Shown in pieces: positions 1-6,902 of a stretch of 7,610 nucleotides of DNA. The notes under the pieces are model-generated. The model saw only the letters and a list, made by a program, of their open reading frames with translations. It searched no databases and was not told the DNA's origin. Both the position numbers and the translations under genes were made by a program. The first letter of the stretch is position 1, and every line of letters starts with the position of its first letter. Source of the stretch: Gammaproteobacteria bacterium (lineage in GTDB: Bacteria > Gemmatimonadota > Gemmatimonadetes > Longimicrobiales > Gaopeijiaceae); assembly GCA_024638345.1 (NCBI GenBank), contig JAHEKL010000128.1:1-7610 (forward strand), read 5' to 3'.

Positions 1-65
1 GCTCGCACGCCGAGGGACGACCCCCGTCCTAGAGAGACTGCAGAAGTGAGTCCAACCGGCGGCGA

Positions 66-398
66 TCAGTGTGAGCGCAGCTTCTCCAGGCGCGACTCGA
101 GCGCCGAAATCCGAGCTCCCTGTTCCCTGACCGTCTTCGCCAGGACGGACAGCACACTGCCACGACCCGATGAGTTCGAGTCGTGATCTCCCATTGGGTC
201 GAGCGATTTGGCGCCCGGGTTGGCGTGGTTCTCGCTCTCGTCTTCTGCGTACTCGAAATGAACCGGATCGAAGGGGGCCTTGAAGCGACCGCCCGACTCG
301 TGCCTGGCCATGATCTCCGCGTCCTGCCGAGGTGAAACCGAGAACTGCACTGGGTCATACGGCTCGGCAAGACGCGTGCGAGATCGGCGAGCAACCAC
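66..398 (-). CDS. Small hypothetical protein with duplicated DPV-F motif and C-terminal coiled coil
   Basis: I do not recognise this 110-residue protein and assign no function. It has no signal peptide or membrane segment, so it is probably cytoplasmic. The last ~30 residues (about 80-110) are alternating hydrophobic and charged (LAKTVREQGARISALESRLE) and look like a short coiled coil. The middle is polar and low in complexity. Two similar motifs, PYDPVQF (residues 13-19) and PFDPVHF (about 42-48), suggest an internal duplication. Because the first copy lies upstream of the only internal ATG (309-311, residue 30), I chose the GTG at 398. The first ten codons have less biased third positions than the rest, so a start at 311 (81 residues, with a nearby GGAG) remains possible. 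It lies 187 bases downstream of the NHL lipoprotein gene on the same strand and could be co-transcribed with it. An overlapping ORF in another frame (29-487) is Arg/Ser-rich and looks spurious. Confidence 0.55.
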   Translation of the reverse strand: MVARRSRTRLAEPYDPVQFSVSPRQDAEIMARHESGGRFKAPFDPVHFEYAEDESENHANPGAKSLDPMGDHDSNSSGRGSVLSVLAKTVREQGARISALESRLEKLRSH

Positions 399-585
399 CT
401 AAGTCCATTATCAACAATCACCTGTGCTTTTCGTTGTTCGGTTCCGTTCCACCGGCGCTGAGGCTCTCCCTGTGGCGTGATCACCACATCCGTGGGTGGG
501 GAGTCTCCCAGAAGTCAGCGCCTCTTCCAGAGATGGACGTTCCCGATCGAGGGCTGGGTGCCGCGTGGCGGATCGGACGCTCGAC

Positions 586-1815
586 TCAGGGCAAATCGGG
601 GACGAAACGCTGGACCCGCCGACCCCGTGTCTCACCTACGTACACATTGCCCTCGTCGTCCAGAACCAGGCTGTGAGCGGAGAGGACCTGCCCACCCTGT
701 CGGCCGTAGGAGGCGAAGCTCCCGACGACCTCCAGGTCCGATCTCCTCAGAATCCAGATCGTGTTGTTCGAGCCGTCGTTGACGAAGACCCATCGCTGAT
801 CGGGGTCTTTGGATAGGGCGACCCCGTAGCCAGTGCCCAGGTCGCGTGTCTCCGGTGAGACGAACGCCTCGCGCACGAACGTTCCATCTCTCTCGAAGAC
901 CTGGATCCGGTTCGCGCGACGGTCGGACACATAGATGAGACCGTCCCTGGACAGATCGATACCATGGACGGGGCCCACGAACTGGTCCGGCGGTTCACCC
1001 TCGGGATCGAACTCGAGCTGAACGTCCTCAGGAGGGTTGCCGTAGGCGCCCCAGTGCCGCCGGTAGGCTCCGGTCTCGGCATCGAACACGATCACGCGTT
1101 TGTTCGTGTATCCATCCGCGACGAAGAGCTCGTTGGTATCGGGATCGACGACGAGTCCGGCAGGGCGACCCAAGCGTTGTGGGTCGTTGCTCCCGCCGGT
1201 CACCCACTTCTCTCCGATCGTAAGGACGTGGTCGCCAGATCGGGTGAACTTGTAGATCACATGGGCCTCGTCCAGCGTGAGCCAGACGAAGTCGGCATGA
1301 TCCACGTAGACCGTATGCTCACGGCGACCCCACTCCCCGTATCCCGGACCGTCGGTGGCCTCCCACAGAGTCTCTCCGGTCGAGGCCACCGGGTTCCCTT
1401 GACCTGCCGGCGTCCCGGGCTCCGCGAAAAAGGACGTCAACTCCGGCCAGGCCTGTACGACTCCGCCCTGCGCGTCGAATTCGATCACGGGCGGGGCGGG
1501 TCGGCAGCACTCGGCCGCTCCATCCACCGCTCCCAGCTCGCGTCCGCTCACCGTCCAGGGCCGATGGATCACCCAGATGTGTCCCTGGCCGTCGACCCCG
1601 ATTCCGCCCACCTCTCCGAGAATCCACTGATTCGGCATGGGTACGGCGGGCCATGTCGGATCGTAGCGGTAACGCGGTACCTCGTCCGTCGGTACCGTCG
1701 TCTCGGTGGAGCCGTTGGTCGCGACCGTGGCGGGCTCACTGCGGCAAGCTGCGATGAGTGTCCCGATGGCGAAGCACAATGCAGCCCGCGAAATCGCCGC
1801 ATGGATCGTCATCAT
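586..1815 (-). CDS. NHL-repeat six-bladed beta-propeller lipoprotein
   Basis: Predicted exported lipoprotein of 409 residues. The N-terminus has a hydrophobic stretch ending in GTLIAAC, a lipobox with Cys24 as the lipidated residue, followed by a Ser/Thr/Pro-rich linker. The rest is an NHL-type propeller. Blade-like units of the form hydrophobic-D-x-x-G/D-x-hydrophobic-hydrophobic-V are seen near residues 70-83, 167-180, 217-235, 283-298, 330-347 and 380-395, which fits six blades. Typical strand signatures include ELFVADGYTNKRVIVFD, LIYVSDRRANRIQVF and NVYVGETRGRRVQRF. NHL propellers act as binding scaffolds, and a few related ones (peptidyl-hydroxyglycine lyase type) are enzymes; no catalytic assignment can be made here. 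The open frame extends up to 1983, but the signal peptide begins at the ATG-ATG pair 1810-1815, so I start at 1815 (1812 is equally possible). The ribosome site is weak. It is paralogous to the gene at 7049 but has extra segments near residues 85-105 and 124-160, including a Cys-Cys pair at 103-104. Confidence 0.9.
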   Translation of the reverse strand: MMTIHAAISRAALCFAIGTLIAACRSEPATVATNGSTETTVPTDEVPRYRYDPTWPAVPMPNQWILGEVGGIGVDGQGHIWVIHRPWTVSGRELGAVDGAAECCRPAPPVIEFDAQGGVVQAWPELTSFFAEPGTPAGQGNPVASTGETLWEATDGPGYGEWGRREHTVYVDHADFVWLTLDEAHVIYKFTRSGDHVLTIGEKWVTGGSNDPQRLGRPAGLVVDPDTNELFVADGYTNKRVIVFDAETGAYRRHWGAYGNPPEDVQLEFDPEGEPPDQFVGPVHGIDLSRDGLIYVSDRRANRIQVFERDGTFVREAFVSPETRDLGTGYGVALSKDPDQRWVFVNDGSNNTIWILRRSDLEVVGSFASYGRQGGQVLSAHSLVLDDEGNVYVGETRGRRVQRFVPDLP

Positions 1816-1982
1816 CTGCTCTGTGTTGTGGTTTCCATTCGTCGGGCGAAGTCGCGCTGGTTCAACGAAGAGGTGGGCCGAGCTGGCTTTTCGCAACGGT
1901 CGGGGATAAAGCCGCGGGTAATGCTTGCTGGCTCCGAATGGGGTCGGCATCTTGGCGGACACCCAACCCAAGGAGGCGTTCA
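1816..1982. promoter_or_regulatory. Divergent intergenic region (NHL lipoprotein / GYD gene)
   Basis: This 167-base gap separates two divergently transcribed genes and should hold both promoters. I see no strong sigma-70-type boxes. The best plus-strand candidate is TTGCTG (1925-1930), 17 bases, then CATCTT (1948-1953); each hexamer matches consensus at only about half its positions. The call rests on gene arrangement rather than on motifs. Confidence 0.4.
1970..1976 (+). promoter_or_regulatory. Strong Shine-Dalgarno AAGGAGG for the GYD gene
   Basis: AAGGAGG lies six bases before the ATG at 1983. It decides the start: the open frame reaches back to 1758, but the upstream part is antisense to the NHL gene and carries no matching domain. 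Confidence 0.85.
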
Positions 1983-2312
1983 ATGGCCCTGTACCTGTTT
2001 CAGTGCTCGTACACCCCCGAAGCCTGGGCTGCGCAGATCAAGGACCCCAAGGATCGGGTGAAGGCGGTCGAGCCCGTGTTGAAGAGCTTCGGAGGGCGGT
2101 TCATCGGAGCCTGGCTCGCATTCGGCGAATTCGACGTGGTCGCGATCTGTGAGGCGCCCGACCACATCAGTCAGTCCGCTTTCTCGATGGCCGCATACTC
2201 CACCGGGCACCTCTCTTCCGTGAAGACGACGCCTCTCATGACGGTCGCGGACGGAATCGAAGCGATGCACAAGGCGGGGAGCGTGCGCTATCCCGCACCC
2301 GGCACCGAGTAG
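1983..2312 (+). CDS. GYD domain-containing protein
   Basis: Small cytoplasmic protein of 109 residues, the usual size for the GYD family, whose members fold as a ferredoxin-like alpha/beta barrel dimer; their biochemical role is largely unknown. The family signature, normally G-x-Y/F-D followed by VVxIxExPD, appears as FGEFDVVAICEAPD at residues 47-60. The start MALYLFQCSYTPEAW matches the family's first strand and helix, and the expected second half follows as a helix (residues 62-72) and a strand with the Thr/Leu-rich segment SVKTTPLMTV (79-88). There is no signal peptide. The ATG at 1983 is fixed by AAGGAGG six bases upstream. The MFS transporter gene begins 30 bases after its stop, so the two are probably one transcript, but nothing in the sequence shows what the GYD protein does for the transporter. 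Family assignment is confident; function is unknown. Confidence 0.88.
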   Translation: MALYLFQCSYTPEAWAAQIKDPKDRVKAVEPVLKSFGGRFIGAWLAFGEFDVVAICEAPDHISQSAFSMAAYSTGHLSSVKTTPLMTVADGIEAMHKAGSVRYPAPGTE

Positions 2313-2342
2313 TTATCGGGCCATCCGCGCCCGTGCCGTAAC

Positions 2343-3635
2343 GTGTCCGATCCCGTGCGGAGCACAGCCCCTCTGGGCGTCCAGGACCGATCCAGGCTTC
2401 TGACCCGGCCGGTCGTCTCCTGGGCGTTCTATGATCTGGCCAACACGATCTTCTCCATGAACATCGTGTCGTACTTCCTGGGGATCTGGGTCGTGACCGA
2501 GATGGGTCAGACGGACACGCTCTGGGCTCGGGCGACGAGCATCTCGATGCTGGCGATGCTCGTCACGGCTCCCGTGCTCGGCGCGATCTCGGATCAGGCC
2601 GGAAGACGTCTCGGGCTGCTCCTGTTGAGTACGCTGGCCTGCGTCACCCTCACCTTCTTCCTCGGCATCCCCGGGGTGATGGGGACGGTCGTACTCTTCG
2701 TTTTCGCCAACTACTTCTTCCAGGCCGGGCTGGTCTTCTACGATGCGCTGCTTCCCGTCGTGAGCACGCCGGAGAATCGCGGTCGGGTGAGTGGGTTCGG
2801 TGTCGGACTGGGGTACGTCGGCTCGTTCATCGGGCTCGGTGTGGGGTTCGTTCTGCAGAGTGCGTACGGCTATCCGGCCGTCTTCAAGGCGACCGCGCTG
2901 ATGTTTGCGGTCTTTGCCATCCCGATCTTCGTGTTCGTAAAGGAGCCACGACGGCCCAGCCGGCTTCGGGTGGGGCACGTGCTGCGGGACGCCACCCGAC
3001 AGATGCTGGCCACGGCGAAGAAGGTGAGGGAGTACCGTGGGTTGGGGCGGTTTCTGATCGGTCGGGCGTTCTACACCGATGCTGCGAACACGCTCATCCT
3101 CTTCATGGGCATCTATGCCGTCGAGACCATGGGGTTCGCGGACGCTGAAAGGAATGTGCTCTTTCTGAGCGCGGTAGGAGCTGCCGTCGTGGGTGGGATG
3201 CTCTGGGGCCCCGTCGTGGATCGGCTCGGGCCGAAGCGAACCCTCAACTGGGTCCTGCTGTTCTGGAGTGTCACTCTGGTGTCGGGTGGGCTGATTCCGA
3301 TTCTGGGACTTCCGAGCGTGTTGTTCTGGGGCGTCGCCCCGCTCGCCGGGATTTCCCTCGGAGGCACGTGGTCGGCCGATCGGCCCCTCATGCTGATTCT
3401 GTCACCCCCCGCGAAGATCGGCGAGTTCTACGGTCTCTATGCCATGGTGGGCCGATTCGCGGCCGTCCTCGGCCCGCTGCTCTGGGCCTTCGTCGCGGAG
3501 GATCTGGGACTCGGACGACCCGTCTCGGTGCTCACGCTCGCGCTCATGGTCCTGATCGCGTTCCTGGTGCTGCGGCCCGTGGATGACGCACCCAGGCAGT
3601 GGTCTCCGGAGGAGCTCGGCGCCGAGGGGGCCTGA
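2343..3635 (+). CDS. MFS transporter, UMF1/Atg22-like family
   Basis: Integral inner-membrane protein of 430 residues with about 12 hydrophobic segments, the normal size for this family. The first membrane segment carries the family hallmark WAFYDLANTIFSMNI (residues 27-41). A motif A-like loop, GAISDQAGRRLGL, follows segment 2 (80-92). Another hallmark, FYDALLPVV then RGRVSGFGVGLGYVGSFIG, spans 132-164. The late signature PPAKIGEFYGLYAMVGRFAAVLGPLL sits around 355-380. Relatives include yeast Atg22 (vacuolar amino-acid efflux) and bacterial UMF1 proteins of mostly unknown substrate, so small-metabolite efflux is plausible but not shown. The start is taken as GTG 2343; no clear Shine-Dalgarno precedes it, and GTG 2355 is an alternative. 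Any later start would cut into the first helix. It follows the GYD gene by 30 bases and ends six bases from the convergent cytochrome c gene. Confidence 0.9.
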   Translation: MSDPVRSTAPLGVQDRSRLLTRPVVSWAFYDLANTIFSMNIVSYFLGIWVVTEMGQTDTLWARATSISMLAMLVTAPVLGAISDQAGRRLGLLLLSTLACVTLTFFLGIPGVMGTVVLFVFANYFFQAGLVFYDALLPVVSTPENRGRVSGFGVGLGYVGSFIGLGVGFVLQSAYGYPAVFKATALMFAVFAIPIFVFVKEPRRPSRLRVGHVLRDATRQMLATAKKVREYRGLGRFLIGRAFYTDAANTLILFMGIYAVETMGFADAERNVLFLSAVGAAVVGGMLWGPVVDRLGPKRTLNWVLLFWSVTLVSGGLIPILGLPSVLFWGVAPLAGISLGGTWSADRPLMLILSPPAKIGEFYGLYAMVGRFAAVLGPLLWAFVAEDLGLGRPVSVLTLALMVLIAFLVLRPVDDAPRQWSPEELGAEGA

Positions 3636-3644
3636 GCGCGCTCA
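3633..3644. repeat. 12-bp perfect palindrome spanning both convergent stop codons
   Basis: TGAGCGCGCTCA is its own reverse complement. Its left three bases are the stop codon of the MFS gene on the plus strand, and its right three are the stop codon of the cytochrome c gene on the minus strand. A hairpin from it would be small (at most a four-base stem and four-base loop) with no T-tract on either side, so I do not call it an intrinsic terminator. It may simply follow from two TGA codons at close range in GC-rich DNA. Confidence 0.6.
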
Positions 3645-4019
3645 TTCCTCCAGCGGTATGTTCGCGGCCGCCGCGGGGTCCAGCGCCGTCTCGAGAGGCA
3701 GCAGCCCGTGCTCGTGGAGGAGAAAGGCCACCACGGCCGCGTACTCGTCGTCGGTCAGAACCCCGTTCATCCCATAGGGCATCGCGAGCCGAGTGTAGTC
3801 GAGGAGTGCCCCCGCCGATCGGTAGGAGGCCAGTGCGGAAGGAGAGATCCGGGTGCCGATGCCTCCTTCGGAGTGGCACTCGCGGCAGTAGACCTCCCAG
3901 ACCTGCGCGCCGGCGGCGTGCTGCTCGTCGGCGGACAGCTCCGATCCGCAGCTCACGAGCGCTGCCGGTACGAGGAGGACAGCTGCGAGCGCGAGAGGCG
4001 CGAGAGGGGACTTTGTCAC
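3642..4019 (-). CDS. Mono-haem cytochrome c lipoprotein, probable electron acceptor of the molybdoenzyme
   Basis: Small exported class I cytochrome c of 125 residues. A hydrophobic signal segment (residues 5-23) ends in the lipobox LVSC with Cys24, predicting a lipid-anchored protein. One haem site is seen, CRECH at residues 45-49, with His49 the proximal ligand. The distal ligand is probably Met80 in AMPYGM, with Met84 an alternative; the following LTDDEYAAVVAFLL is the usual C-terminal helix. The start is GTG 4019; the open frame continues upstream, but that part overlaps the molybdoenzyme gene and is not cytochrome-like. The gap to the upstream stop is only 14 bases and no strong ribosome site is seen, suggesting coupling to the gene before it. 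By analogy with SorAB sulfite dehydrogenase, where a small mono-haem subunit accepts electrons from the Mo subunit, it is the likely redox partner. SoxD is less likely as it is longer and di-haem. Confidence 0.9.
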   Translation of the reverse strand: MTKSPLAPLALAAVLLVPAALVSCGSELSADEQHAAGAQVWEVYCRECHSEGGIGTRISPSALASYRSAGALLDYTRLAMPYGMNGVLTDDEYAAVVAFLLHEHGLLPLETALDPAAAANIPLEE

Positions 4020-4033
4020 ATCGGCAAGCGCCG

Positions 4034-5317
4034 CTAGGCGACTTCGACCGGGTGGGGCAGGGGGATGTTCAGCAGATACCCCGATTCGTTGAACGGCACT
4101 TCGTCGGGCTGGGTGTTGCCGGAGGCGTCTATGGCCCGCGTACGAATGACGTGAGAGCCGGCCGCCGCTTCCCAGTCGAACTCGAACCGCCTCCATGCGT
4201 GCTCGATCGGAGGGGACACGAGGCGTGCCTCGTTCCACTGTGTTTCGTCATCCAAGCGCCACTCCACTCGCGAGATGACCGCGTGGGGCGAATGAGCGAA
4301 GCCGCGCAGGACCGTCGGACCGGCCTCGATACGAGCGGGCCAGTCCAGCGCGAGAGCGCTCTTGATCGTCTGGGTCGTGATCGGGCCTCCCTCCGCAGGC
4401 GCGTACTGTTCGGGCGGCCACTCGGCCCCGATGAGCACGTACGAACTGGTGTTGGTGCGGACCCAGATGTTCTCGGAGGAGACCTCGATTCGGTCCAGCC
4501 ACTTGATGCTATTGCTGGCGACCCAACCGGGGACCACGGACCGGACCGGATAACCGTGGTCGGGTGGGAGGTCTTCCCCGTTCATCTCATACGCGAGTAG
4601 CGTATCGGGGTGCATCGCCTTTTCCAGAGGGAGGGGACGGCTGAACGCGACGTCGTCCGCACCCGCGAGCAACACGTCCACCGCGTTCGACTCCACGCCA
4701 GCGCGAGTCAGCACCTCGCCGAGGGGCACGCCGGTCCATTCTGCGCAGCCGATCGCACCGGTGCCCCAGGGCCCCCCGCTCGCGGTCTGACCCAACAATC
4801 TCCCGAAGAAGCTCCGCCAGTTTCCTGCGCACTCCAGGTAGGCCACCACCGATCGGCTGGGCATGCTCTTGAGCTCGGCGAGCGAGAGCTCGATCGGCTC
4901 GGGCACCGCATTTCCCTCGATACGCAGTCGGTACGCCGACGCGTCGATGCGAGGAGTCGGAGCGTGGTTTCGCACGAAGAAGAGATCGTTGGGTGTCAGG
5001 AGTCCTTCGAGGCTGGCCAGCGGAGTCTCGAGATTCGTGGGATGCTGGACGAAGGGCGTCGGGTCTTTGACCCAAGGACGCTCGCCCTGTGCTACGGACG
5101 GGTTCGGGGCTTCGGCTCCCGAATTCTGCTCGCCCCCCTCGCCCACTGCGTCACAGGCGCTCAGCACTGCGGCGACTCCACCCGATGCCAGCAGCTGCAC
5201 GAACCGCCGACGGCTCAGACCGTGACTGCGGCTGAACCTCCACAGCTCCTCCAGGCTGCGGGATTCGTGGCCCGGACGGGAGGACGCCGGCCTACGCCCC
5301 GAAGAAGCCGTGCTCAC
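4034..5317 (-). CDS. Sulfite oxidase-family molybdopterin oxidoreductase (SorA/SoxC-like), Tat-exported
   Basis: Predicted 427-residue extracytoplasmic Mo enzyme that would oxidise sulfite to sulfate and pass electrons to cytochrome c. A Tat motif, SRRRF (residues 35-39), precedes a hydrophobic stretch ending in LSAC (52-55), which also reads as a lipobox, so it may be a Tat-exported lipoprotein. The Moco domain spans about 95-285. It has FFVRNHAPTP (113-122), matching the conserved Arg-Asn-His of sulfite oxidases, and LECAGNWR (161-168), whose Cys163 should be the Mo ligand and Arg168 an anion-site residue. It continues with the family block LLAYEMNG...PPDHGYPVR (240-259) and IKWLDRIEV (271-279). 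The Mo-co dimerisation domain (about 310-420) includes ISRVEWRLDD. There is no cytochrome b5 or haem domain, as in bacterial SorA. The GTG start overlaps the upstream peptidase stop (GTGA). True substrate is unproven; SoxC or another oxo-transfer substrate is possible. Confidence 0.92.
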   Translation of the reverse strand: MSTASSGRRPASSRPGHESRSLEELWRFSRSHGLSRRRFVQLLASGGVAAVLSACDAVGEGGEQNSGAEAPNPSVAQGERPWVKDPTPFVQHPTNLETPLASLEGLLTPNDLFFVRNHAPTPRIDASAYRLRIEGNAVPEPIELSLAELKSMPSRSVVAYLECAGNWRSFFGRLLGQTASGGPWGTGAIGCAEWTGVPLGEVLTRAGVESNAVDVLLAGADDVAFSRPLPLEKAMHPDTLLAYEMNGEDLPPDHGYPVRSVVPGWVASNSIKWLDRIEVSSENIWVRTNTSSYVLIGAEWPPEQYAPAEGGPITTQTIKSALALDWPARIEAGPTVLRGFAHSPHAVISRVEWRLDDETQWNEARLVSPPIEHAWRRFEFDWEAAAGSHVIRTRAIDASGNTQPDEVPFNESGYLLNIPLPHPVEVA

Positions 5318-6897
5318 TGGCTTCGCGGCCTACGCAGCTGCTCGAGACTCATCTCGTTCGCCTGATCGATGATGCTCAGGAACGCGCGCGTCGCTCGCTC
5401 CATCCCTTCGGCGGGCACCAGCTCCGGCGTGTCCAGCGTCGTGTGGTAGATGACGTGGTCGATGATGTGGAACCCGGGCGCCTGACGGGTGAGCTTCGGA
5501 TTCGGATCCATCACGGTGTAGATGGAGACGCCGAAGTCCCGCAACGTGGACGTGATGACGTCGAGGAATTCGGGGCTCCCCATCGCGTTCCAGCGAAACG
5601 CACCCATGGTATTCGAGGTCATCAGATCGTCGTTGTACCAGTAGAGCTGAGTCTGGGAAGGATGCTCCAGAGTAAGGGCCATCGCCACATTGTCCCAATC
5701 GTACGTCCGCTCCCAGGCGCGGAGCCCGATTTCACCGTGGTGATGGTCGGGGAACAGAAGGAAGACGAGGGTCCTCGGCCGTTCGGCACGAGGAAGCGCG
5801 GAGTAATGGCGTGCGATCTCCAGCGCGCTCGCCATTCCACTCGCGTTGTCCATCGAAGCTTGGAAGAACCCGTCGGTGTGGGCCGCGATGACGATCTCCT
5901 CCTCCGAAGCGCCCGGGAGCCTCGCGAACACGTTCGCCGTCTCCACCCCCCTACGGATCTCGATCTCCAGTCGCAGCGCGATCTCGACCCTCTCTCCGGT
6001 GCCGAGTCGGTCGCGTAGTGCGAAGCCTTCGTCCTGGCTCACCGTCACGACGGGTATCCCGTAGTCGGCAGACGGCGCACCCAGCGGATTGAAGTGCCCG
6101 TTCCCGGGAACCGCCATGACGTTCACGATGAGTGCGGCTCCCAACTCGGACGCGCGGGTGTTGGCGTCGAAGATGCCGGCGCGGTCACTCGCCGAGTGAC
6201 TCCGGCCTCCCGGGACGAAGGTGCTGTAGATGACCACCGCTTTCCCCTCCACGTCTCTCCCCAAGAAATCGGCTTCTGCGCCGACCCCGACCCAGACCGC
6301 TTCGGCCCGGATTCCACCCGCCGGCGCCGCGGCCGTTTCTCCGGCGGGGAACACCGTCTGCAGCTCGACCGAGCCACCCGGCCAGGAGTAGGAGGCTTCC
6401 CAGAAGGTCGGATGCCAGTCCTCGGGAAGGGTGTGGGGGACCCGCTCCGTCTCCAGCCCCAGTCGCTCGAACTCGCGGATCATGAGGTCCATGGTTCGAG
6501 TGTCGTAGACCGTGCCGGGAAGGCGGCCCCAGTACCGATTACCGTCCGCCTGGCTCTGGAGGGAGATATCGGAGATTCGACGGACCCACTCCTTCATCCG
6601 CTCCCCATCGACCCCGGCATACTCCGCCTGATTCGGCTGCAGCGGCCAGTCCGGATAGTCGGCGTCGGGAATGAAGAGCACGTCGCCATCACGAGGAAGC
6701 CCGAGCCCATACGTCTGCTCCACTTCCGGTCCCGTCGCCTGCGCGATCGCGGGGGCGGCGGTCGCGAGCATCGCCGCTGCAACGACCACGGCCTGTGCAA
6801 GGCGCGCGGTGGTGGACCCAACGGTGCCTCGAGCTCGCGCCCGGTCGACTTGCGTTCTACGATCAGCCACTTTTTCCGCTCCGTCCGAATCGTTCAT
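5314..6897 (-). CDS. Secreted M28-family metallopeptidase homologue with PA domain and altered active site
   Basis: Predicted exported protein of 527 residues. The signal peptide is long: hydrophobic core about 35-47, with a likely cut after AIA at residue 52. A PA-type insert lies around 199-312 (KAVVIYSTF; ASELGAALIVNVMAVPG; YGIPVVTVSQDEG), then the M28 catalytic domain. Zn-site motifs are AHTD (His340, Asp342), DNASG (Asp350) and IYHTTLDTP (His485). M28 enzymes normally have Glu-Glu in a G-E-E-x-G-x-x-G block, the first Glu being the catalytic base and the second a Zn ligand. Here the aligned block is FPDHHHGEIGLRAW, with His385-His386 in those positions. The usual late Asp ligand appears as Glu411 in LTLEHP. 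The enzyme may therefore bind metal differently or have lost hydrolysis. The start ATG 6897 has AGGA five bases upstream; the frame extends to 6951 without support. It is first in a cluster with the molybdoenzyme and cytochrome c. Confidence 0.88.
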   Translation of the reverse strand: MNDSDGAEKVADRRTQVDRARARGTVGSTTARLAQAVVVAAAMLATAAPAIAQATGPEVEQTYGLGLPRDGDVLFIPDADYPDWPLQPNQAEYAGVDGERMKEWVRRISDISLQSQADGNRYWGRLPGTVYDTRTMDLMIREFERLGLETERVPHTLPEDWHPTFWEASYSWPGGSVELQTVFPAGETAAAPAGGIRAEAVWVGVGAEADFLGRDVEGKAVVIYSTFVPGGRSHSASDRAGIFDANTRASELGAALIVNVMAVPGNGHFNPLGAPSADYGIPVVTVSQDEGFALRDRLGTGERVEIALRLEIEIRRGVETANVFARLPGASEEEIVIAAHTDGFFQASMDNASGMASALEIARHYSALPRAERPRTLVFLLFPDHHHGEIGLRAWERTYDWDNVAMALTLEHPSQTQLYWYNDDLMTSNTMGAFRWNAMGSPEFLDVITSTLRDFGVSIYTVMDPNPKLTRQAPGFHIIDHVIYHTTLDTPELVPAEGMERATRAFLSIIDQANEMSLEQLRRPRSQ

Positions 6898-6902
6898 TCG
6901 AA

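Noticed and set aside
14..30. Possible hairpin terminator downstream of the small hypothetical gene (GGGACG / CGTCCT arms)
   Set aside because: The stem is only five GC pairs plus one G-U and no T-tract follows on the minus strand.
476..491. Imperfect palindrome around GTGATCAC in the gap between the two left minus-strand genes
   Set aside because: The core is only eight bases and the flanks do not pair consistently, so it is likely chance; nothing else in the 187-base gap was recognisable.
964..2061. 365-residue plus-strand ORF opposite the left NHL gene
   Set aside because: It is antisense to a well-supported NHL propeller gene, shows no domain and is Arg/Gly-rich, as expected from frame shadowing in GC-rich DNA.
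4022..4238. Upstream extension of the cytochrome c ORF
   Set aside because: The extra 73 residues overlap the 3' end of the molybdoenzyme gene and precede the true signal peptide.
3599..4600. 333-residue plus-strand ORF across the cytochrome c and molybdoenzyme genes
   Set aside because: It starts inside the MFS gene and runs antisense to two recognised genes; its composition is Arg/Pro-rich with no recognisable motif.
4610..5365. 251-residue plus-strand ORF opposite the molybdoenzyme
   Set aside because: It lies antisense to conserved Moco-domain sequence and has no credible domain.
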